A DNA stretch of 64,000 nt from Bog-473 sp963836605 (lineage in GTDB: Bacteria > Actinomycetota > Acidimicrobiia > Acidimicrobiales > RAAP-2). Within the stretch, counting starts at the first letter, position 1. The number at the start of each line of letters is the position of its first letter. Positions 25,964-34,721 of the stretch are shown piece after piece. The translations under genes and the position numbers were made by a program. Under the pieces are notes generated by a model. That model saw only the letters and a list, made by a program, of their open reading frames with translations, was not told the DNA's origin and made no database searches. Location: the NCBI GenBank assembly GCA_963836605.1, contig CAWIKB010000014.1, forward strand, positions 496,001-560,000, in the 5' to 3' direction.

Positions 25964-26158
25964 AAGGTCGAAACTCACGCCCTAGGCAGTTCAGCCCACG
26001 CCGCGACTGAAACGGCAGTGTAACCAGCACCTTGTGCCGATCTAAGTGAGTTGCTCGACCTTTCCGCCGAGCCGCGATGAGTTCTCGTTGGCTCACACGT
26101 CATAGTCGTGATGGCAGCGCCGTGGGCGGTGCGACGTGGAACCCGAAGGAGAGCGACC

Positions 26159-27182
26159 GTGGCGATCAGCACCATAGGATGTGCGTCGGTGGCTACTCGA
26201 TCCGACATCGAAGGCGGAGGCGCCCTCCCGGGAGCGCTCGATCTGGAAGACCTCGATCGATATCGCCGCGAGCTGACGGGTTACTGCTACCGGATGCTCG
26301 GGTCGGGCTTCGATGCCGAGGATGCGGTGCAGGAGACGATGGTGCGGGCCTGGCGGGCCGCCGACAGCTTCGAAGGGCGCTCCAGTGTGCGGTCGTGGGT
26401 CTACCGGATCGCCACCAACGTGTGCCTCGACTCCCTCCGGAGTCGCCAGCGCCGGGCCCGTCCGATGGAGATGGGCCCCTCACGCCGACCAGTGGAGGCA
26501 TCCCTCGAATCCATGCTGCCCGAGGGGTCATGGATCTCGCCCATCGCCGACGATCGTGTGCTGCCCTCAGAGTCCGACCCGGCCGAACTCGCCGCGGCCC
26601 GGGACAGCATCCGACTGGCCTTCGTGGCGGCGCTCCAACACCTCCCGGCCCGCCAGCGGGCGGTGCTCATCCTCTGCGAAGTTCTTCGCTGGCAGTCCGC
26701 CGAGGCGGCTGAGCTCTTGGACACAAGCGTCGCCGCGGTCAACAGCGCCCTCCAACGCTCCCGGGCCACCTTGGCCTCGATCGATGTATGGACCCAGCGC
26801 GGCCGTCGATGATGAGCAGCGCCAACTCTTGGACCGTTACGTGGACGCCTTCGAACGCTACGACGTTGAGAGGTTGGTCACGCTCTTGCGTGACGACGCC
26901 ATCCAATCCATGCCTCCTTTCGCGATGTGGCTGGAGGGCAGCGCCGACATCGGACGCTTCATGCTCGGTCCAGGTATCGGCTGCCGGGACTCCCGCCTCG
27001 TGCCAACGGCTGCCAATGGCCAGCCGGCCTTCGGGCACTACAAGGCTGATCCGCGGGGTGGGCACTCGGCCTGGGCGCTGGTGGTCCTCAATCTCTCAGG
27101 TGGTTTCGTCTCCGAAATCCACTCGTTCCTCGACGTCGACCTCTTCGACGGTTTCGGGCTGCCCCTCCACCTCGACGACTAG
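26159..27182 (+). pseudogene. sigG: SigG-type ECF sigma factor split by a frameshift
   Basis: GTG 26159 is 8 nt after AAGGAG. The first frame, to 26812, gives region 2 (TGYCYRMLGSGFDAEDAVQE) and region 4 (LPARQRAVLILCEVLRWQSA). It stops just after SRATLASIDV. A frame displaced by one base continues with PSAAVDDEQRQLLDRYVDAF, then FAMWLEGSADIGRFMLGPGI, and ends GLPLHLDD at 27182. This is the SnoaL-like tail that SigG proteins carry in one chain. One surplus base near 26790 explains it. An ATG at 26784 in the second frame might start a separate tail protein, but it has no ribosome site. Confidence 0.8.
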
Positions 27183-27416
27183 GCCCTCGGCCGTCACCAG
27201 AACCTCCTCAAGGCCGGTCAGATGGAGCAGCTCACGGAGTGAATCCGGCGGAGCGCTCAGACGGATGGAGCCGCCCCACCGACGGGCCACGAGTTGCAGG
27301 CGGGCCAGATCGTCGATCACGGACAGATCAGTACGCGTCTCCGCCAGCGGCCACCGGGCGAGGACGCGGTCGCCCTGCACGAGCTCGACCATCGTCCCAA
27401 TCTCTGGATGTGGCAC
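27096..27416 (-). CDS. STAS-domain-like small protein
   Basis: 106 residues from GTG 27416 (or 98 from ATG 27392). The pattern VQGDRVLARWPL, SVIDDLARLQLVARRWGGSI and LRELLHLTGLEEVLV follows a STAS/anti-sigma-antagonist fold. I see no conserved phosphorylatable serine in the usual place. It converges with the SigG gene and overlaps its last 87 bases, an arrangement that would need antisense-compatible coding. Whether it acts on that sigma factor is not shown. Confidence 0.65.
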   Translation of the reverse strand: MPHPEIGTMVELVQGDRVLARWPLAETRTDLSVIDDLARLQLVARRWGGSIRLSAPPDSLRELLHLTGLEEVLVTAEGLVVEVEGQPETVEEVDVEERVDFGDETT

Positions 27417-27742
27417 GTCGGTTACGACGAGCGAGAGTCGCTAAATTCATCGTCCCCGTGGTGAGCTGTGCTGTGTCGGCGGCCGACGCCCACGTGCTAG
27501 AGCATGCTCATGTGGCGCAACGTGGTGCTGCCCGTGTTGACCTTGTCCTGGCGGACGGGCCGTGCGGGGGACACTCAACCGAAGAATTTGGCGTGAGGTT
27601 CTTCAGATGCTGCAACAAAACCCCGGAGTCCGAAGGGCCCGCATATAGTGCCCAGATTGTTGCAATCGCCGATGCAATACTCGGGGGGAGACGCCTGGGG
27701 CGGGAATCTGTTCTCGACTCGGCGTAGGGGAGGGGTACAGAG
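27417..27742. other. Intergenic region upstream of the peptide ABC operon
   Basis: About 325 bp without a supportable gene. A GAGCATGCTC palindrome lies at about 27498-27507. The promoter of the transporter operon should be here, but no clear -35/-10 pair stands out. Confidence 0.4.
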
Positions 27743-29377
27743 ATGAGCCGCCACGACCGCACGAAGGAGCACCCGCTACCAGCTGATGCTCGCCGATTGC
27801 CCGGCCGCAAATCCCGGCGGGTGGGACGGGCCAGAGCAGCCGTGGCCGGGACCGTCGCGGCGGTCTTCTTCGTGCCGATGGTCGTGGTGGCGGCGGGGAG
27901 CTCCGGGGCGGGCGCGGCGCCGGCCAACGACAACACCCAGGGAGTCCTCAAGTACGGCATCGACCTCAACAACACGTTCTCGAACACCTTCGATCCCGGT
28001 ACGGGAACCAACGACTGCTCCTTCACCATGCTGGCCAACATCTACCAGTCCGTCACCGTGCCGGGGCAGACGGCCATCACCGGGGGCGTGGCCCAGAGCT
28101 GGACGGTCTCCAACAACTCCTCGACGGTCACGCTGCACATCCGGCCCAACATGGTGTTCTCGAACGGCCAACCGGTGACGGCGACCGATGTGGCCGACAG
28201 CCTGACCCACACCAGGATCAGCCCGCTGCGCTCGTCGCTCTCGGCCATCCAATCGATGACCGCCACCAACCCCGACACCCTGGTGATCCAGCTCAACCGG
28301 CCCACCGCCGGCGACTTCCTGTGGGCCATGTCCTACATCGACGGGATGGTCATGCCGTCGTCCAGTATCGCCACGGCGTCGACCAAGCCGATCGGCGCCG
28401 GGCCCTTCATGCTGAAGAGCTATCAGGTGGGGTCGTCCATGGAGTTGGTCAAGAACCCCAAGTATTGGAACTCCAAGGCCTACCCCCTCAGCGCGGTGGA
28501 CTTCACCGAGGTGACCAACGGGCCGCAGGCCGTCAGTGCCCTGACCTCGGGCGCGATCGACATGGAGTCGCTCGACCCCGAGCAGTACAGCGAGGTCAAG
28601 AACAACCCCAGCATCGGGGTGTCCATCTCCCCGTCCTACGACTACACACTGCTCCAGACCCGCAACAACGAGGCTCCGTTCAACAATCCCAAGGTGCGCG
28701 CCGCCCTGGAGTACTCCATCGACCGGGCGGCCATCAACAAGGTGGTCTACGCCGGAGTGGGCCGGCCGGCCTACCAGCCCTTCCCGACGAACTCACCGGG
28801 TTACAACAAGACAGTCGGCAACAAGTACGTCTACAACCCCACGAAGGCCAAGGCCATGTTGGCGGCGGCGGGCTACGCCCACGGGGTGCCGTTCAAGCTG
28901 ATCGTGCCCTCGGGTGACACCACGTTCCAACGGCTGGCCACCGTCATGCAGAGCGAGATGGACGCCGCAGGCTTCAAGGTGAGCCTCCAGCTGATCCCGG
29001 GCAGTGACATCCTGACCGACGTCTACATCAACAAGCAGGGCAATGCCCTGTTGAGCGAGGAACTGACCAACGGGCCGGACATCTCGAACAGCTTCGAGTC
29101 CGAGTTCGAGCCCTCGGGCTTCGTTGCCAAGTACCTTGGCATGCTCGACACGGCCATCACCCCGGACATCGAGGCGGCCAACGCCTCACTGAGCCCGAGC
29201 CTCCAGGGCCCGCTGATGCAGAAGGTCGGGGCCACGGTGATGTCCCAGGGCCTCGAGACGCCCATCGAATTCGAACCCTCCATTGTCGCCTACAACAAGT
29301 CCACCGTCGGCGGCAAGGTGGTGGCCCCGATCGGTCAGTGCCGGTCGAACCTCGCCGGTATCTACGTGAAGAAGTGA
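27743..29377 (+). CDS. Peptide/nickel ABC transporter substrate-binding protein (SBP family 5)
   Basis: 544 residues. A long basic N-region precedes a hydrophobic export segment (AAVAGTVAAVFFVPMVVVAA). The family 5 fold shows in LKYGIDLNNTFSNTFDP, GVAQSWTVSNNSSTVTLHIR and FNNPKVRAALEYSIDRAAIN (the hallmark near residue 315). No lipobox Cys is evident, so attachment may be by an uncleaved anchor. It feeds the DppB-like permease and the fusion protein downstream. Peptides are the usual ligands, but nickel, opines or other small molecules are possible. Confidence 0.92.
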   Translation: MSRHDRTKEHPLPADARRLPGRKSRRVGRARAAVAGTVAAVFFVPMVVVAAGSSGAGAAPANDNTQGVLKYGIDLNNTFSNTFDPGTGTNDCSFTMLANIYQSVTVPGQTAITGGVAQSWTVSNNSSTVTLHIRPNMVFSNGQPVTATDVADSLTHTRISPLRSSLSAIQSMTATNPDTLVIQLNRPTAGDFLWAMSYIDGMVMPSSSIATASTKPIGAGPFMLKSYQVGSSMELVKNPKYWNSKAYPLSAVDFTEVTNGPQAVSALTSGAIDMESLDPEQYSEVKNNPSIGVSISPSYDYTLLQTRNNEAPFNNPKVRAALEYSIDRAAINKVVYAGVGRPAYQPFPTNSPGYNKTVGNKYVYNPTKAKAMLAAAGYAHGVPFKLIVPSGDTTFQRLATVMQSEMDAAGFKVSLQLIPGSDILTDVYINKQGNALLSEELTNGPDISNSFESEFEPSGFVAKYLGMLDTAITPDIEAANASLSPSLQGPLMQKVGATVMSQGLETPIEFEPSIVAYNKSTVGGKVVAPIGQCRSNLAGIYVKK

Positions 29378-29550
29378 TCTGAGGACCGACGTCGTCCCGG
29401 ATGGGATTCCCGAGCGAAGTTGCGTTCGGTAGAGTCCGCAACATGGGTGTACCCGAGGTGTGGACCGGTCGCTCCGGGCGCGCCCCGTGCCCGCGGGTCG
29501 GCTGCCTCGACCGCGCTCCACGGCCCTACGAAGAAGTGAGCTGAGCTTCA

Positions 29551-30516
29551 GTGGGATCCGGGGGTTCACTCCTCTCGTTCATCGGGCGCCGCCTGCTCAT
29601 CACCATTCCGCTCCTGCTCCTCATCTCCTTTGGCGTCTTCAGTCTCGTCCTCCTCCTTCCCGGGAATCCGGCCCTGATCCTGGCCGGCGGCATCCATTCG
29701 AGTCCGGCGGAAGTGGCGAGGATCTCCGCGCAGCTGCACCTGAACGAGCCCTTCTGGAGGCAGTACCTGCGCTGGCTCGGCCAGGTCCTCCACGGCAACC
29801 TCGGCACCTCGCTCTTCCAGAGCCAGAGCGTCGCGTCGGGGATCGCGGCGCGGTTCCCGGTGACCCTCAGCCTGGCGGTCGGCGGGATGCTGCTCGCCAT
29901 CATCATCGGCATCCCGGCGGGCATCATCTCGGGCGTGCGCCAGGGCACGGCGCCGGACCGGCTGGTGACGGTAGGGAGCAGCCTGGGCGTGGCCATTCCG
30001 GACTTCTGGTTGGCCCTGCTCCTCGTGATCGTCTTCGCTGTCGAGCTCCACGTCCTGCCGGCGCTCGGCTACGTGTCCTACACGACCTCGCCCTGGCTGT
30101 GGTTCCAACACCTGATCCTGCCGTGGCTGGCTCTGGGCATCGGGGGCGCGGCCACCATCGCCCGCCAGGTCCGGGGCTCGCTCATCGACACCCTGGACCA
30201 GGACTACATGCGGACCGCCGTGGCGAAGGGTCTGGGGCCCCGGGCGGTCATCGGCAAGCACGCTCTGAAGAACGCGCTGAGCCCGGCCATCACGGTCATC
30301 GGGATCTCCTTCGGGTACCTGCTGGGGGGCACCTTCATCATCGAGCAGATCTTCTCGCTGCCGGGCATCGGCGAGTACATGCTCGAGGCGATCAGCGTCA
30401 AGGATCTGCCGGTGATCCAGGGCGTCGTGCTGGTCACCGCCGTGTGCTTCGTCGTCATCAACCTGATCGTCGACATCATCTATGGCTATCTCAACCCCAA
30501 GGTCCGGCTCGGGTGA
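29551..30516 (+). CDS. ABC transporter permease, DppB-like
   Basis: 321 residues from GTG 29551. Six membrane segments start with LLITIPLLLLISFGVFSLVL. A periplasmic loop follows (GNPALILAGGIHSSPAEVAR). The cytoplasmic coupling (EAA) loop is KGLGPRAVIGKHALKNALSP. The stop overlaps the next start (GTGA at 30513-30516), so both permease modules are translated together. Confidence 0.94.
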   Translation: MGSGGSLLSFIGRRLLITIPLLLLISFGVFSLVLLLPGNPALILAGGIHSSPAEVARISAQLHLNEPFWRQYLRWLGQVLHGNLGTSLFQSQSVASGIAARFPVTLSLAVGGMLLAIIIGIPAGIISGVRQGTAPDRLVTVGSSLGVAIPDFWLALLLVIVFAVELHVLPALGYVSYTTSPWLWFQHLILPWLALGIGGAATIARQVRGSLIDTLDQDYMRTAVAKGLGPRAVIGKHALKNALSPAITVIGISFGYLLGGTFIIEQIFSLPGIGEYMLEAISVKDLPVIQGVVLVTAVCFVVINLIVDIIYGYLNPKVRLG

Positions 30517-33500
30517 GCCTGGCCGTCCCCCCCTCGCACGACGACCCGTTCGTCGGGCTGGCCGAACCGCCCCCGCTCGCCGACGAGTCGGAGGAGGAAG
30601 GCGGCGGCCGGCGTCAGGCGGGCTTCTGGCACCGTTTCCGTCACCAGCCCTACGCCATCGGGGGACTGGTCTTCCTGCTCATTGTCACGGTGGCCGCCAT
30701 CTTCGCCCCGCTCATCGCGCCGTACCCACCTGATCTGCAGAACCTCAACATCACCAATGCCGGGCCGTCGGCGCTGCACTGGTTGGGAACCGACGACCTG
30801 GGCCGCGACATCCTGAGCCGGTTGATCTGGGGCGGACGGGATTCGCTGCGGGCCACCTTCGAGATCGTCGGCATCGCCGTGGTCATCGCCGTGCCCATCG
30901 GACTGGTGGCGGGCTTCTTCCGGGGCGCGGTCGACTCGGTGATCATGCGGTTCATGGATGCCCTCTTCTCCTTCCCTCCGCTGGTGTTGGCCCTGACCGT
31001 CGCCGCCCTGCTGGGTGCCAGCCTCAACGACACGGCGATCGCCATCTCCATCGTCTTCGTCCCGAGCTTCGTGCGGCTGTTGCGGGGCGAGGTGATCGCC
31101 GTGCGCGAGGAGAACTTCATCGAATCGGCGCGCTCTCTTGGCGCCACCTCCAACCGCCTGATGCGACGGCACATCGTGCCCAACGTGGCCTCACCGATCA
31201 TCATCCAGGTGTCGCTGGCGTTGGGTTTCGCCCTGCTCGTCGAGGCCGGCCTGAGCTTCCTGGGCCTGGGCGAGCAGCCGCCGACGCCCAGCTGGGGCTC
31301 CATGCTGAGCGAGGGGTACCAGTTCATCTTCAGTACTCCCTGGGCCCTCATCTTCCCCGGCCTGGCCATCATGTTCACGGTCCTGGCCTTCAATCTGGTG
31401 GCCGACGGACTCCGCGACTCGCTCGGCCGCGAACGGCCCAAGAGCAGCAGCCTGGCCAGCTCCGACAGCGCGGCTCGCAAGTCCCGCCTGGACCGGCTCC
31501 GCGGCGTGTCACGCCAGCCGGCCCAGCCCGGGCCCGCGACCGCCACCTCGACTCCCGAGAAGTTGCTGGCGGTGCGGGATCTGCGCATCGAGTTCCTCAC
31601 CAACGGCCAGTGGCTCCCGGTGATGGAGGGTGCGACCTTCGATCTGGAGAAGGGCCGGACGCTCGGGTTGGTCGGCGAGAGCGGTTCGGGCAAGACGGTC
31701 TCCGCCCTCGCCGTGATGGGGCTCCTCCCACCTCGGGGGTGCCGGTCCAGCGGCTCGGCCCGGTTCGAGGGCCGCGACCTGATGCGACTGGGCCCGGCCG
31801 ACCTCCGCCAGATCCGGGGCAACGAGATCGCGATGATCTTCCAGGAACCGATGACCAGCTTGAACCCGGCGTTCACGGTGGGGAACCAGATCGCCGAGCA
31901 GGTCCGGACCCACCTCGGACTCGGCAAGAAAGAGGCGTGGAACGTCGCCGTCGAGATGCTCGATCGGGTGGAGATTCCCGGCTCCGGCGTGCGGGCCCGG
32001 GACTATCCCCACGCCTTCTCGGGGGGGATGCGCCAACGGGTGATGATCGCCATGGCCCTCTCGTGCTCGCCCAAGCTGCTCATCGCCGACGAGCCCACGA
32101 CGGCCCTCGACGTGACCACCCAGGCCCAGATCGTCGAGCTCCTCCACAAGCTCCAGCGCGAGGAGGACATGGCGATGATCTTCGTCACCCATGACCTGGG
32201 GGTCATCGCCGACGTGGCCGACGACGTCGCGGTCATGTACGCCGGCCAGATCGTCGAGCAGACCGAGGCGGCCGCGCTCTTCACGCGGCCGCGCCACCCC
32301 TACACCGAGGCCCTGTTGCATTCGATCCCCCAGCTCACCCCGGCCGGGGAATCCCTCCACTACATCCCGGGCGTGGTGCCGCGGCCGGACCAGGTCCCGC
32401 CAGGATGCCGCTTCGAACCCCGTTGTGACCACGCCGTCGAGGCGTGTGTCGCCACGCCGGTGGAACTCCGGCCCCCGGCGCGGGTCGAGGCCGACGGGGG
32501 CCCGGGCCCGGCCGGGACCCGGACGGCGGTCACCCTGAGCCGGTGCCTCCGCCAGGACGAGCTGACCCTGGCCGGAGCGAGCACCGAGGTCGCCGAGGCG
32601 ACAATCACGGCCGCCGACCCCTCGGACGCGGCCCGTCCACCGCTCCTGGTGGTCAGCGGGCTGGCCAAGCGCTTCCCCGTGCGCAGCGGCGTCCTGCGCC
32701 GCGTGACCGGCGCGGTCAACGCGGTGGACGGCGTCGACCTCACCATCGGGCCCGGAAAGACGCTCGGGCTGGTCGGCGAGAGCGGCTCGGGCAAGTCGAC
32801 CCTGGCTCGGTTGATCACCCGCCTCATCGAGCCGTCCGCGGGCACGGTGGTGCTCGACGGCACCGACATCACGGCCCTGCACGGTCCGAAGCTGCGACGG
32901 GAGCGCCAGGGCATGCAGATGGTCTTCCAGGACCCGTACTCCTCGCTCGACCCGCGCCAGAACATCCTCGAAGTCGTGGGTGAGCCTCTCCGGATCCACA
33001 CCTCACTGAACCGAGTGCAACGGGAACAGAAGGTGGTGGAGCTCCTGGGCCAGGTCGGGATCGGTCGCCACGTGCTCGGGCGCCAGCCCCACGAGTTCTC
33101 GGGCGGCCAGCGCCAACGCATCGCCATCGCCCGGGCTCTGGCGCTCGAGCCCAGCCTGCTCGTCTGCGACGAGCCGGTCTCGGCCCTCGACGTCTCGACC
33201 CAGTCCCAGGTCATCAACCTCTTGAGCGATCTCCAGGACCGGCTCGGCCTGGCCTACCTCTTCATCGCGCACGACCTGTCGGTGGTCCGTCACCTGAGTG
33301 ACCGGATCGCCGTGATGTACCTGGGCCAGATCGTCGAAGAGGGCGAGGCCAACGAGATCTACGACCGTCCGACCCACCCGTACACGGCTGCCTTGCTGTC
33401 AGCCATTCCCGTTCCCGACCCGCTGCGCCAACGCGCCCGCGAGCAGATCGTCCTGACCGGAGAGGTGGAACTGGAGCAGAGCACCACGTCGGGATGCCGC

Positions 33501-33656
33501 TTCCGCCAGCGCTGCCCGTTCGCCATGGACGTGTGTGCCTCGGTGGATCCCGAGCCCTTCACCACGCCGGCGGGGACAACGGTCCGGTGCCACCTCCACA
33601 CGGCGGGCCCGGTCCTGGCCGGTGCCGGCGTCGCCGCATTGCAGCCGAAGGCCTGA
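30513..33656 (+). CDS. Fused DppC-type permease and two DppD/DppF-type ATPases
   Basis: 1047 residues in one frame. Residues 1-315 are the second permease (WLGTDDLGRDILSRLIWGGR; EAA loop near ARSLGATSNRLMRRHIVPN). Residues 350-690 are ATPase 1: GESGSGKTV at about 388, FSGGMRQRV at about 501, LLIADEPTTALD at about 522. Residues 709-1030 are ATPase 2: GESGSGKST at about 753, FSGGQRQRI at about 861, LVCDEPVSALD at about 882. Both ATPases end in the oligopeptide C-terminal cysteine motif (CRFEPRC, CRFRQRC). Normally these are three genes. With the separate DppB, one fusion chain plus one DppB would make a complete core. Confidence 0.92.
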   Translation: MSLAVPPSHDDPFVGLAEPPPLADESEEEGGGRRQAGFWHRFRHQPYAIGGLVFLLIVTVAAIFAPLIAPYPPDLQNLNITNAGPSALHWLGTDDLGRDILSRLIWGGRDSLRATFEIVGIAVVIAVPIGLVAGFFRGAVDSVIMRFMDALFSFPPLVLALTVAALLGASLNDTAIAISIVFVPSFVRLLRGEVIAVREENFIESARSLGATSNRLMRRHIVPNVASPIIIQVSLALGFALLVEAGLSFLGLGEQPPTPSWGSMLSEGYQFIFSTPWALIFPGLAIMFTVLAFNLVADGLRDSLGRERPKSSSLASSDSAARKSRLDRLRGVSRQPAQPGPATATSTPEKLLAVRDLRIEFLTNGQWLPVMEGATFDLEKGRTLGLVGESGSGKTVSALAVMGLLPPRGCRSSGSARFEGRDLMRLGPADLRQIRGNEIAMIFQEPMTSLNPAFTVGNQIAEQVRTHLGLGKKEAWNVAVEMLDRVEIPGSGVRARDYPHAFSGGMRQRVMIAMALSCSPKLLIADEPTTALDVTTQAQIVELLHKLQREEDMAMIFVTHDLGVIADVADDVAVMYAGQIVEQTEAAALFTRPRHPYTEALLHSIPQLTPAGESLHYIPGVVPRPDQVPPGCRFEPRCDHAVEACVATPVELRPPARVEADGGPGPAGTRTAVTLSRCLRQDELTLAGASTEVAEATITAADPSDAARPPLLVVSGLAKRFPVRSGVLRRVTGAVNAVDGVDLTIGPGKTLGLVGESGSGKSTLARLITRLIEPSAGTVVLDGTDITALHGPKLRRERQGMQMVFQDPYSSLDPRQNILEVVGEPLRIHTSLNRVQREQKVVELLGQVGIGRHVLGRQPHEFSGGQRQRIAIARALALEPSLLVCDEPVSALDVSTQSQVINLLSDLQDRLGLAYLFIAHDLSVVRHLSDRIAVMYLGQIVEEGEANEIYDRPTHPYTAALLSAIPVPDPLRQRAREQIVLTGEVELEQSTTSGCRFRQRCPFAMDVCASVDPEPFTTPAGTTVRCHLHTAGPVLAGAGVAALQPKA

Positions 33657-33678
33657 TGAGCAGCCGAAGTCCTGATGA
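33641..33678 (+). repeat. 19-bp tandem repeat across the stop codon
   Basis: GCAGCCGAAGGCCTGATGA (33641-33659) is followed at once by GCAGCCGAAGTCCTGATGA (33660-33678), with one mismatch. The first copy contains the stop codon of the fusion gene. It looks like a recent local duplication; no function is evident. Confidence 0.8.
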
Positions 33679-33692
33679 CATTTGCGGTGGGC

Positions 33693-34700
33693 TCACCCGG
33701 GCCGCGACACCACCGCATCGCTGATCTCATCGACCAGCCCCCAGGCCAGGGCGGTCGGGGCATCGACCGCCTCGCCGGACAGGGCCAGGAGGGCGGTGCG
33801 GTGCCGCCCGATGCGTCGGGTCACGCTCACCGTGCCCCCGGCTCCGGGAACGAGGCCCAGCGCGATCTCGGGCAGGCCGAGCCGGGCGCCGGGCCGGGCG
33901 ACGACGTGTCCGGCGAAGGCGGGAAGCTCAATACCGGCTCCCAGGCACGCGCCGTGCAGGACAACCTCCACCCGGTCGGCCATGGTCGAGAGCAATCGAC
34001 CGATGCTGCGTCGTAGGCGGACCAGGTGGGCGTTGGCCGGGTCGGGGAGCGACCCGAACTCGCTCAGATCTCCACCGGCGCAGAACGAAGGACCGTCCCC
34101 GTCCAACACCACCCGGAGGGACGGATCGGACGCCGCCACCAACAGGGCCTCATAGAGCGCGTCGCGCATCTCGGTGTTGAGCGCGTTGTGCACCTCGGGG
34201 CGGTGCAACGTGATGTGCAGCGCATCCCGGTCCCGGTCGATGCGCACGACAGGGTGATGGTCCGCGGCGCGTCCCGAGCCCGACCGCTGGGCCAGCCAGG
34301 CCGAGAATTCGGGTCCGGCCTGCAAGGCCGAGTAGGTGGCCGACTCCGCCACCAGGCCTTCTGAGAGCGAACGACGCTCGGCACCACGGAGGAGCAGTGC
34401 CAGTGCGACCGACGCTCTCGGGTTGGCGTGGATGTTCGTCACCACTCGCCGCAGATCCGCCGAGCCCGCTTCGAGTGTGAGATCCGCCAGTGCCGATTCA
34501 CCCGGCGTTGCCGCGGGGGCGACGCCCACGACGACCAGCGGGAGCGCCGCCATCGATGCCACGGCACGCCGGGCCGCATCGGGGTCCACCGGGCCGAGCC
34601 CGATGATTTTCAGCGGGGGATCCGATGCCAGTAAATTCTCCATCCCGGCCGGGGACAGCACCATCTCGACGAAATCGGACGATTCCGTGATCTCGGTCAT
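33693..34700 (-). CDS. Enoyl-CoA hydratase/isomerase family protein with N-terminal extension
   Basis: 335 residues from ATG 34700. The crotonase core is the C-terminal 190 residues: oxyanion-hole segments GPSFCAGGDLSEFG and LHGACLGAGIELPAFAG, then RLGLPEIALGLVPGAGGTVS. The usual acidic catalytic position lies in this last segment (E in LPEIAL). The first 130 residues have a partial crotonase-like feel (VTNIHANPRASVALALLLRG) but no active-site motif. The start is only 21 bp from the divergent CoA-transferase start, suggesting a joint acyl-CoA pathway. Confidence 0.85.
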   Translation of the reverse strand: MTEITESSDFVEMVLSPAGMENLLASDPPLKIIGLGPVDPDAARRAVASMAALPLVVVGVAPAATPGESALADLTLEAGSADLRRVVTNIHANPRASVALALLLRGAERRSLSEGLVAESATYSALQAGPEFSAWLAQRSGSGRAADHHPVVRIDRDRDALHITLHRPEVHNALNTEMRDALYEALLVAASDPSLRVVLDGDGPSFCAGGDLSEFGSLPDPANAHLVRLRRSIGRLLSTMADRVEVVLHGACLGAGIELPAFAGHVVARPGARLGLPEIALGLVPGAGGTVSVTRRIGRHRTALLALSGEAVDAPTALAWGLVDEISDAVVSRPG

Positions 34701-34721
34701 CAATCGATCGTACTGGGAGGG

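Noticed and set aside
29460..30512. 350-residue extension of the ABC fusion protein upstream of GTG 30513
   Set aside because: It is the shadow of the DppB-like permease in another frame; the GTGA overlap at 30513 is a convincing start.
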